This document shows, piece after piece, positions 57,801 to 64,000 of a stretch of 64,000 nt of DNA. This DNA comes from BJ22 sp021298375 (GTDB lineage: Bacteria > Planctomycetota > Planctomycetia > Pirellulales > Pirellulaceae), in the NCBI GenBank assembly GCA_046343015.1, contig JBKDOL010000090.1, positions 32,754-96,753 of the forward strand, in the 5' to 3' direction. Position numbers and translations under genes: made by a program. Every line of letters starts with the position of its first letter. Within the stretch, counting starts at the first letter, position 1. The notes below the pieces were generated by a model. The model searched no databases. It was not told where the DNA came from and saw nothing but the letters and a program-made list of their open reading frames with translations.

Positions 57801-60800
57801 CTGTCGCAGTCGTGACATGGCAGGGGGGCGACGCAGAAGCAGAGGGAATTCGCGCCAAGATTTTCAGTTCTCTGGGCGACACTTCAGGCAGCAGTGAATT
57901 CCAGGTCAATACCAACGCAGACGGTTCGCAGACCCGTCCTGCAGTCAGCATGAGCAGTGATGGATCCCAGTTTGTCATCGTCTGGCAGGGTCCGGCTCCC
58001 GTGCTGGAAGGGGAAGAGGCAAGCATTGAGGTTTACGGCCAACGCTTTGCTTCCAATGGCTTGGGAGGCTATGCCGCCAACGGTGGAGAATTCACCGTCA
58101 ATTCGTTGCTGGAACATGACCAGACCAGTCCGACGGTGGCCATGAACAACAGCGGTGCCTTTGTCGTCTCCTACGTCACCGAAGGACAAATGAGCTCCGG
58201 CTCTGATGTCTTTGCCCGACGCTTCGACTCCAGCGGCAATCCGCAAGGCGGCGAATTCATGGTCAATACCGTGACCGCTCGTCCGCAGCGAGTGCCGACC
58301 GTGGGAATGGATGATGCCGGCAATTTCTTTGTTGCCTGGCAAAGCCAGTTCCAAGAACCGGATCCATTCTCGTGGGGAATTTTTGGACGGCAATACGATG
58401 CCAATGGGACGCCCTTAAGCGATGAGCTGCTCCTGAACCAACTGACAGCGGGGCCACAGACCAACGCAGCAATCGCGGTCAATGGCGCAGGGCAGGCCGT
58501 CGGCGGTTGGGTTGGTCTCGATGCAGCCCATCACCCGGCGATTCACGGGCGGATCGGCCAACTCCTTAATCCGGTGCTCTCTCCGGAAATGGTTCTCGCC
58601 AACTATTCGGCTCCCGAAGAAGCTCCGCCAGCTGCCGGGATGGATGCCAATGGCAACTCGCTGGTCGTCTGGCAAAGTTATCTTGAAGACGGCAGTGGTT
58701 TGGGAGTCTTTGCCCAACGGCTGGACCTCTACGGCAATCCGCTTGGTTCCAAGTTCCAGGTTAACACCCTGACGCTCGGAAATCAGGAACAACCGGCTGT
58801 CGCCGTCGCTCCGGATGGTCGAGCCGTGATTGTTTGGCAAGGCCGGACCAGCGAGTCAGAAGGCTGGGGCATTTTTGCCCGCATGCTGGATTCCAGCGGC
58901 AACTTCGTCGGCGACGAGTTCCGCATCAATACCGTACTCACGGGCGATCACACCCAGCCTGATGTGGCCATCGCACCGGACGGCTATTTCGTTGTGGCTT
59001 GGCAGGCACCAGACGGAGACTTGACCGGCATTTACGCCCGTCGCTTCCAACCGGATGGAACACCGGCAGACAGCGATGATCACCACATCAACTCTTTTGG
59101 CACACTGGCTCAATTCGGCCCTTCAGTGGCGATAAACGCCAATCATCAGATCGCCTTTGCGTGGGTCAGCGACCATCCGGCTGCAACCGATCCGCTGGAC
59201 ACCGAGAAGAGTATCTTCGTCCAATGGGTTGACGCCAACTTCAACTCGAATTCGGCTGAAGTCATCGCGAATACATTTGTGAAAGATGCGCAGGAATTGC
59301 CTGATATCGGGATTGATGCCAATGGCAACTTTACCGTGGTCTGGCAGAGCATTAACCAGGATGGCAATACGTGGGGCGTGTTTGTTCGCCAGTTCCTGGC
59401 GGACAAGACGCCGATTCAGAATCGGGAATTCGCAGTCAACACGACGCGGACAGGCCCCCAACGCTATGCCACGGTGGGCGTCGCGCCGGATGGCCGATTT
59501 GTCGTCGCCTGGGAAAGCAACAGCCCGGACAATGAGGGTAGCAGCTGGGATCTCTTTATCCAGCAGTTCTCGGCTAACGCTGTCCGCGAGGGTGGCGAAC
59601 TGGCACTCAACACGTTCGTCGAGGGGCCCCAGATTCACCCGGTTGTGGCCCAAGCTCCCAACGGTGAATTCGGCGTCTACTGGGTAGGCCGAGGCACGGA
59701 CAAGAGCGAAGGTGTGCATGGACGGATTTATCGCTTCCCGGATTACGGCGACCTGCCGGATTCCTTCGGCACAACCTTGACCAGCAACCTTGAGGGTGGT
59801 GCGCGGCATGCTTGGACCGGCCCCTTCCTGGGCACGCTTCGTGATCGTGAAGTTGATGGCGCTCCCAGCGTCTCGGCCGATGGTGACAACCTGAATGGAC
59901 AAAACGACGAAGACGGAGTGTTCTTCACCTCGCCAATTCTGCCCGGCTTTCAAACCAACCTGCAGATTGTCGCCTCCGGCCCGGGCATCCTGAATGCCTG
60001 GCTCGATTTCAACGGAAACAGTCTGTGGGACGCAGATGAGCAGATTTTCACCAATGTCGCTTTGGTCAGCGGCCTGAATCAGCTTTCCTTCCTGGTCCCG
60101 GCGACGGCCACCGCAGGGTTGGGTAGCTATGCACGCTTCCGATTCAGCACTCAAGCAGACCTCGGCCCTGTCGGAACAGCAATAGACGGCGAAATTGAAG
60201 ATTATGCCGTGCAACTTGCCAGTACCGTGGTCACGAACACGCTGGACAATGGAAGCGGCTCACTGCGGCAAGCAATTCTGGTCGCCAACGCCACTCCCGG
60301 AATGCAGACCATTACCTTTGCCATCCCCGGTGCTGGCTGGCACTCCATCCAACCTTTGACAGCCTTGCCCGAGATCACGGACGTACTGGTCATCGACGGC
60401 GAGTCCCAACCTGGTTTCGCAGGCATGCCGCTCATCGAGTTAAACGGTTTGCTGGCCGGTTCCGGCGTTTCCGGTTTGACTCTGAAAGCAGCAACGACGG
60501 TCAAGGGCCTGGCGATCAACCAATTTGCCGCCCATGGCATCCTGATAATGAATTCCGGAGGGTCTTACATCCTCAACAACTTGATCGGAACCGACATTAC
60601 CGGGGCTCTGGACCGGGGCAATGGCGGCTCAGGCATCTTTGTCAGCAACGGCTTCAACAACCAGATTCGCCACAACGTGCTTTCAGGCAATGGAGCCAAC
60701 GGGCTGACGCTGCGGGGCTCGGCGACGACGGGCAATCAAGTCTTTGAGAATCGGGTCGGAACCGATATCTCCGGCTTGATGGCCGTGGGCAACTCCGGCA

Positions 60801-62275
60801 GTGGCGTCTCATTGCTCGGCGGTGCGGCAAACAACGTCATCGGGAACACAACTCCAGGAAATGGAAACCAGATTTCCGGAAACTGGCGAACGGGTGTCAC
60901 TCTTCGCGATGCCGCGACCACTGGCAATCGCATTCAGGGCAATCTGATTGGGACTGACGCCAACGGTACCGGAGACCTGGGCAACTTGTCGTACGGTGTC
61001 AACATCGATAACGCTGTAGGCAACTCCATCCATCAGAACGTTATTTCCGGCAACAACAGTGTCGGCGTGGCAATCTCTGGAGCAAGCTCGAGCGGCAATA
61101 CCTTAACCGGCAACCGGATCGGCGTAGACGTGCATGCCACCAGCGCACTGGCAAATGGTTGGCATGGTGTCATGCTGCTCAATGGTGCACACGACAACGT
61201 CATCGGTGGACGCTCGGCGGCCACCCGAAACATCCTCTCCGGCAATCAACACAGCGGCGTGGAAATTCGAGGTGAAACGACCACGGGCAACCGGGTCATT
61301 GGAAACTACATCGGCACGGATGAGACCGGCATGGTCGCTGTGGCCAATGGTGTGCATGGCGTCGTAATGCAGTTCGGTGCCCAAGGCAACTGGATCGGCG
61401 GCACTGCCGTCGGCTCTGGAAACCTGATCTCCGGCAACTCCCTTGATGGGGTCTACGTAAGTAGTCCGACGACTCAAGGAAACACGATCAGTGGCAACAA
61501 CATCGGGCTGGACGTTACCCAGTCCGTCAAGCTGGGGAACCAGATCTACGGCGTCGACATCAATGAGAGCCAGAACAACCGCATTCTCGGCAATACCATC
61601 TCTGGTAACCTGGAAAGCGGAGTCGCCATTCGGGGCAGCACCGCCACCAACAATTCGCTGCAACGCAACCTGATTGGTACAAATGCAGCTGGGATTGATT
61701 TGGGGAATGGCAAGTCCGGCGTTTGGATTGACCAAGGTGCGCACCACAACCGGATTGGCGGCGTGGATCTCAATACAGGCAACACAATTGCCTGGAATGG
61801 CATGCATGGCGTCGCTGTTGGCTCGAACAGCAGCGTCGGCAATGCAATCCTGCAGAATTCGATTCGCGATAACGTCTTCCTCGGAATCGACCTCGGTTTG
61901 GATGGCATCACGACAAACGATTCCGGAGATGCAGATCTGGGCTCAAACCAATTCCAGAACTTCCCGGTTCTGACTTTGGCAATGCTGGAGAGCTCGGGCA
62001 ATTTGCAACTCTCTTACTTTGTCGATTCCTTGCCTGCCAATGCCGGATACCCGCTGAGAATCGAGTTCTTCCTTGCTGACAGCTCCAACCTGGAGGGCGC
62101 GGTCTTCCTCGGAGCCGACTATTTCCTGGAAGCCGACTTCCTTGCCGGTGGCAAAACGATCTCGCTCAGTCCGCTGACTGCGGTTGCTTCCGGAAAGCGA
62201 ATCGTAGCGACGGCAACTGATCTGAATGGGCTGGGCAACACTTCTGAATTTTCGGCAAGTCAAATCGTGATTTGA
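54839..62275 (+). CDS. Giant surface protein: four beta-propellers, GEVED, beta-helix
   Basis: A 2,478-residue secreted protein. The basic N-terminus contains LETRNLLA (residues 38-45), the planctomycete LEPR-XLL-like motif, without a normal hydrophobic signal before it. Residues ~50-1,635 comprise 28 repeats of about 57 residues with the pattern DQ-x2-P-x-VAMD-x2-GNFVVxWQS followed by GIFARRFDAxGNPxGxEFxVN. They group as four sets of seven starting near residues 60, 455, 859 and 1,256, which predicts four seven-bladed propellers. A GEVED-type domain follows (~1,635-1,793: DYGDLPDSFGT, NDEDGVFF, LDFNGNSLWDADEQIF, GEIEDYAVQL), then DNGSGSLRQAI (~1,806). About 17 right-handed beta-helix coils with GNxIGTD and NxISGN repeats occupy ~1,870-2,350. 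The C-terminal beta domain contains GLGNTSEFSA. Likely an adhesin or matrix protein. Confidence 0.9.
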   Translation: MIRKTKSSRQSKKAPFTSQKRRSAIPAQRSDSLQHTPLETRNLLAAANPLGEQFLVNETFSLESDAPAIAITSASGNFVSAWTSFEEGADFLGFGVYVQRFDAGGNALSAKELVNAAGIEGDQIAPAIASDGAGNFLLAWQSKDQVTGDNNIHARWYDATSGTFGSAFMVNTTTVGDQAAPSVAMDHDGNAVVAWQSAEQDGSGFGIVAKQFTKFSTVASEFLVNHQIDGDQTSPDVAMVGSGSFVVTWEGFSTVEVEGSVEIFARTFAADGSAQQANDVLVNSLTLRDQVTPQVAVDNGGNFAVTWVSEGIPGSGSDIFARRFDSAALPLSAEFKVNPTISASQVNPDIGMNGSGNFLVTWQSVHLDGYSWGIYGSEYDSTGNVIPGKEEFRINNRVNGPQTNAAISTRPDGKTVITWVGNDTDHKPAVHAKGYSLPGMTQPGEVADWVLSNFIALEDTPPAAFMNGAGQTTIVWESYGEDGDSLGIFARRLDSVGDPLAAAFQVNTSALGNQSNPSIAGNLAGQFIVVWQGDNSSAPGHEVFGQLFDVDGNPVGGEFQINQTILDDQSHPVAAMAEDGSFVVVWQSPDVEGFGIWGRRYAADGTPLGNEFQVNQETARDQVAPAIAMNAAGQFVVAWVSDHPAASDPLNDPEKSVFVQWFDADGSFNGPEVIAHVYAKDAQEHPGVGIDAAGNFVVTWQSINQEPGTQTGKSWGVFARRFAADKSPLTPEEFLVNETIGGPQRYSNVGVDAAGNFSIAWQSNSHDQEGSSWDVYLRQYDAAGTALRGEELVNNWDTGPQINPIIARAATGNFGVFWSGQGFNHAEGIHGRLYDVNLPDTISFPTRLPIGPQFLVAETFALESSPPDFGIDANGNFVVTWESFEEDGSGWGVYARRFDAAGNAVSGVFQVNTFTTGDQHAPAIGMDGEGNFLIVWQSNGQDGDGYGIYGQWYNSFGNAIGGEFQINTDSVGQQSLPDVSLVTAAGSTVAVVTWQGGDAEAEGIRAKIFSSLGDTSGSSEFQVNTNADGSQTRPAVSMSSDGSQFVIVWQGPAPVLEGEEASIEVYGQRFASNGLGGYAANGGEFTVNSLLEHDQTSPTVAMNNSGAFVVSYVTEGQMSSGSDVFARRFDSSGNPQGGEFMVNTVTARPQRVPTVGMDDAGNFFVAWQSQFQEPDPFSWGIFGRQYDANGTPLSDELLLNQLTAGPQTNAAIAVNGAGQAVGGWVGLDAAHHPAIHGRIGQLLNPVLSPEMVLANYSAPEEAPPAAGMDANGNSLVVWQSYLEDGSGLGVFAQRLDLYGNPLGSKFQVNTLTLGNQEQPAVAVAPDGRAVIVWQGRTSESEGWGIFARMLDSSGNFVGDEFRINTVLTGDHTQPDVAIAPDGYFVVAWQAPDGDLTGIYARRFQPDGTPADSDDHHINSFGTLAQFGPSVAINANHQIAFAWVSDHPAATDPLDTEKSIFVQWVDANFNSNSAEVIANTFVKDAQELPDIGIDANGNFTVVWQSINQDGNTWGVFVRQFLADKTPIQNREFAVNTTRTGPQRYATVGVAPDGRFVVAWESNSPDNEGSSWDLFIQQFSANAVREGGELALNTFVEGPQIHPVVAQAPNGEFGVYWVGRGTDKSEGVHGRIYRFPDYGDLPDSFGTTLTSNLEGGARHAWTGPFLGTLRDREVDGAPSVSADGDNLNGQNDEDGVFFTSPILPGFQTNLQIVASGPGILNAWLDFNGNSLWDADEQIFTNVALVSGLNQLSFLVPATATAGLGSYARFRFSTQADLGPVGTAIDGEIEDYAVQLASTVVTNTLDNGSGSLRQAILVANATPGMQTITFAIPGAGWHSIQPLTALPEITDVLVIDGESQPGFAGMPLIELNGLLAGSGVSGLTLKAATTVKGLAINQFAAHGILIMNSGGSYILNNLIGTDITGALDRGNGGSGIFVSNGFNNQIRHNVLSGNGANGLTLRGSATTGNQVFENRVGTDISGLMAVGNSGSGVSLLGGAANNVIGNTTPGNGNQISGNWRTGVTLRDAATTGNRIQGNLIGTDANGTGDLGNLSYGVNIDNAVGNSIHQNVISGNNSVGVAISGASSSGNTLTGNRIGVDVHATSALANGWHGVMLLNGAHDNVIGGRSAATRNILSGNQHSGVEIRGETTTGNRVIGNYIGTDETGMVAVANGVHGVVMQFGAQGNWIGGTAVGSGNLISGNSLDGVYVSSPTTQGNTISGNNIGLDVTQSVKLGNQIYGVDINESQNNRILGNTISGNLESGVAIRGSTATNNSLQRNLIGTNAAGIDLGNGKSGVWIDQGAHHNRIGGVDLNTGNTIAWNGMHGVAVGSNSSVGNAILQNSIRDNVFLGIDLGLDGITTNDSGDADLGSNQFQNFPVLTLAMLESSGNLQLSYFVDSLPANAGYPLRIEFFLADSSNLEGAVFLGADYFLEADFLAGGKTISLSPLTAVASGKRIVATATDLNGLGNTSEFSASQIVI
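54986..57345 (+). repeat. Intragenic duplication, copy A (two propellers)
   Basis: The segment from residue 50 (LGEQFLVNETFSLES) to about residue 835 (AEGIHGRLYD) is paralogous, in the same repeat order, to the segment starting 800 residues later (IGPQFLVAETFALES to SEGVHGRIYR). Distinctive non-consensus features recur at equal positions in both copies: a DPLN/DPLD-EKS-FVQW insertion, QSINQ, GPQRY, and EGSSWD. Confidence 0.8.
57386..59738 (+). repeat. Intragenic duplication, copy B (two propellers)
   Basis: The second copy of the ~2.36-kb unit, from residue 850 to about residue 1,633. Residue 50 of copy A and residue 850 of copy B align, giving an offset of 800 residues. Copies have diverged in sequence but keep 14 repeats each. 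Confidence 0.8.
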
Positions 62276-62475
62276 CGGTCGTCGCCAATTCAGCTTGAAT
62301 CGTGACCCGAGTACAAACCACATCCCGGAAAGTGCCCCGTCAAACTTGGGACGCTGCCTCCGCGATGTGGTTTGGCTCTTCTCTTCGGGGTGCTGGACTG
62401 AACTTCAGAGTTTTCGGTCATCAGCGTTTCATTTTGACATACCTGTACCACGAACCTCTTTGTCGAGAACAAACC

Positions 62476-63504
62476 ATGCGCACTTGCTTTTTGAGGTCAA
62501 CGATTACTTGCCTGCTTGGGATTCTCATAACCGGTCTTGCTTTGTTGCCAGTGGAGCTTGCGGCACAGGGCAGGGGACGTGGTCCGGATACCCGTACCCG
62601 CGCTGACCAAGCCGTATTCCACTATCTCCTCGAACACCACCAGGAAATCCGCCGATCGGTCGATAAGACAGCCAATGGCGTCGAAACGGTGACCGAGTCG
62701 GACAATCCGGAGGTCGCGGCGAAAATCCAGGAGCATGTCGCTGCCATGAAAGTCCGCGTCGAAGAGGGAAGGGGACTTCGCTTTTGGGACGATCTTTTTG
62801 CCGCAATCTTCCGGAACTACAAGAAAATCGAGATGTCGGTCGAAAGAACTGAAAAAGGTGTTCGCGTCACTGAGACCTCGTCAGACCCGCTCGGCGTACT
62901 GCTCATTCAAGCGCATGCCGAGGTAGTCAGCGGCTTCGTCGCACGAGGGTTTGCAGAATCGAGCCAAAACCATCCGGTTCCGGAAGCGGGGAAACAGGAA
63001 CCGCAAGCAGACAAGGCAAAGACAAATAGTCCTGAACTCGTCTTTCCGATCATCCCCGGGTTTGGTGGAGTACTCCCACGCCCCACGGCAGTCGAACAGC
63101 CGCGAGCTGGCGCGAAAGTCGTCTTCGACATCACGGCCAACACCACCGCGACGCAAGTCAATCCCGGCCTCGACCGCATCGCCCGACTGCTCAACCTGTA
63201 TGGAGCCGCTGGCCTGAAGGCCAGTGACATTCAAATCACGGCCGTTCTTCACGGCGAAGCAACATTTGCTGCCCTCGCTGACAGCGAGTTCTCGGACCGA
63301 TTGGGTGCTCGGGAGAATCCAAACCTTGAGCTGATCAAAGCTCTGCGGCAAGCGGGTGTGGAAGTGCTCGTCTGCGGACAAGCCCTTAATTACAAGCAGG
63401 TCCCGGACGCAGCCGTCGATTCGATGATTCCAATCGCTTCATCTGCAATGAATGTCGTGGTCAATCGTCAACAGCAAGGTTGCTCTTACCTTCCAATCCG
63501 TTGA
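62476..63504 (+). CDS. Exported DsrE-like protein with duplicated N-terminal domain
   Basis: A 342-residue exported protein. Signal peptide CLLGILITGLALLPVELAAQ. Residues ~50-165 contain two similar halves: RRSVDKTANGVETVTESDNPEVAAKIQEHV, and the matching EMSVERTEKGVRVTETSSDPLGVLLIQAHA. Each ends in a His-containing helix (QEHVAAM and QAHAEVV). A Pro/Lys linker follows. The C-terminal ~130 residues are DsrE/DsrF-like (KVVFDITANTT, LDRIARLLNLYGAAGL, ITAVLHGEATFAAL, LIKALRQAGVEVLVCGQAL), with the conserved cysteine in VLVCGQ. DsrE relatives carry sulfur on that cysteine or bind it. ATG 62476 is chosen for the signal peptide. The 3' end overlaps the following convergent kinase gene by 44 bp. Confidence 0.8.
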   Translation: MRTCFLRSTITCLLGILITGLALLPVELAAQGRGRGPDTRTRADQAVFHYLLEHHQEIRRSVDKTANGVETVTESDNPEVAAKIQEHVAAMKVRVEEGRGLRFWDDLFAAIFRNYKKIEMSVERTEKGVRVTETSSDPLGVLLIQAHAEVVSGFVARGFAESSQNHPVPEAGKQEPQADKAKTNSPELVFPIIPGFGGVLPRPTAVEQPRAGAKVVFDITANTTATQVNPGLDRIARLLNLYGAAGLKASDIQITAVLHGEATFAALADSEFSDRLGARENPNLELIKALRQAGVEVLVCGQALNYKQVPDAAVDSMIPIASSAMNVVVNRQQQGCSYLPIR

Positions 63505-64000
63505 CAGCCGGGAGCCGGATTTCAAAGCGGCTGCCGACACCCCGTTCGCTGTGGACAGTAATTTCGCCTCCATGGGCATTCACCAGACGGCGACTGATCG
63601 CCAGCCCGAGACCACTCCCACCGGTCTCGCGGGAACGGTCCGCATCGACTCGATAAAACGGCTCAAACAAATGCGGCAAGCTCTCCACCGGGATCCCCAC
63701 ACCTGTGTCACTTACCCGCAGCACCACGGCATCCGCAGTCTGTTCGACCTCGACCGAAACCGAGCCCTGAGGCCGGTTATATTTGATCGCATTGGCAATC
63801 AAGTTGACCAGCGCTTGGCCCATGCGCGGCGAGTCAATCTCCGCAAAAACCGACTCACCCGCCACGCGCAATTCCACTCCCGCGGCATCAGCCAACGGTC
63901 GCAGGAGCTGGGCCGACTCCTCGGCGAGTTGCCGCAAGTCGGTTCGCTCTCGCCGCAGGTCAAGCCGACCGGAATTGACTCGTGCAAGAACCAGCAAGTC
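63461..64000 (-). CDS. Sensor histidine kinase, C-terminal part (partial)
   Basis: The frame is open at the right edge of the window, and the N-terminal part lies beyond it. The visible 179 residues begin inside the HisKA helix (LLVLARVNSGRLDL) and include the HATPase: N-box LVNLIANAIKYNRPQG, G1 DTGVGIP, F-box LFEPFYRVD, and G2 GGSGLGLAISRRLVNAHGGEI. This is the HisKA/HATPase type rather than the HisKA_3 type of the kinase at 51944. It overlaps the DsrE-like gene tail to tail by 44 bp. The partner regulator is probably upstream of it on the minus strand, outside the window. Confidence 0.92.
   Translation of the reverse strand, partial: DLLVLARVNSGRLDLRRERTDLRQLAEESAQLLRPLADAAGVELRVAGESVFAEIDSPRMGQALVNLIANAIKYNRPQGSVSVEVEQTADAVVLRVSDTGVGIPVESLPHLFEPFYRVDADRSRETGGSGLGLAISRRLVNAHGGEITVHSERGVGSRFEIRLPAVNGLEGKSNLAVDD

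Noticed and set aside
59123..60214. 363-residue open frame on the minus strand
   Set aside because: It is opposite the last propeller and GEVED region of the giant gene; repeats on the plus strand create a repetitive shadow.
54986..61870. Regularly spaced repeats that could suggest a CRISPR array
   Set aside because: The repeats are in-frame protein repeats of about 170 bp or shorter beta-helix units with coding variation, not identical 25-40 bp repeats with unique spacers.

Overview
The window looks like chromosomal DNA of a planctomycete, most likely a Pirellulales-type marine or freshwater bacterium. The evidence is GC-rich coding sequence, two PSCyt1/DUF1549-DUF1553 + DUF1501 gene pairs (families expanded in Planctomycetota), a Cys-type sulfatase, two secreted proteins with the planctomycete LEPR-XLL-like N-terminal motif (here LETRxxLA), and wide gene-poor spacers. 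I see no phage, integrase, transposase, CRISPR array or rRNA. The window reads as ordinary chromosome with several unusual secreted proteins. The genus cannot be fixed from sequence reading alone.

Layout. 1-6.9 kb: 3' end of miaB, an ABC exporter ATPase, its partner (ABC-2 permease fused to an M1-type metallopeptidase), then thyA and folA. 7.1-12.2 kb: secreted alpha/beta hydrolase, GNAT acetyltransferase, secreted sulfatase, and a small zinc-ribbon gene on the minus strand. 12.7-16.8 kb: secreted DUF4214-like protein, a secreted protein with a thioredoxin fold lacking both redox cysteines, a YjbQ-family enzyme and a HAD-like hydrolase. 17-21.5 kb: first PSCyt1-PSD1/DUF1501 pair. 21.7-23.7 kb: hypothetical lipoprotein-like gene and pterin-carbinolamine dehydratase (minus). 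24.2-27.5 kb: operon of SDR-DUF2867, FAD oxidoreductase and TspO. 27.6-31.2 kb: copper P-type ATPase (minus), then a site-2 protease with CBS domains. 31.3-36.3 kb: second PSCyt1-PSD1/DUF1501 pair followed by a foldback (nested inverted-repeat) element. 36.3-44.7 kb: ceramidase-like protein, PhzF protein, a 16-cysteine secreted repeat protein with its own terminator, a cyclophilin fused to a surface protein, tRNA-Arg(TCT), and a lipase-like lipoprotein. 45.5-51.7 kb: gltB-gltD (glutamate synthase). 51.9-54.5 kb: sensor kinase with a substrate-binding-protein sensor plus a NarL-type regulator. 54.8-62.3 kb: a 2,478-residue surface protein. 62.5-64 kb: a DsrE-like secreted protein and the end of another histidine kinase.

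Main points of interest: the giant protein has 28 repeats arranged as 4 x 7, i.e. four predicted seven-bladed beta-propellers formed by an 800-residue duplication, followed by GEVED and beta-helix regions. There is also a CC-repeat cysteine-rich exported protein, a foldback element, a permease-peptidase fusion, and a recurring pattern of short 10-20 bp tandem duplications in intergenic spacers. Assignments come from motif reading, and no database search was possible.
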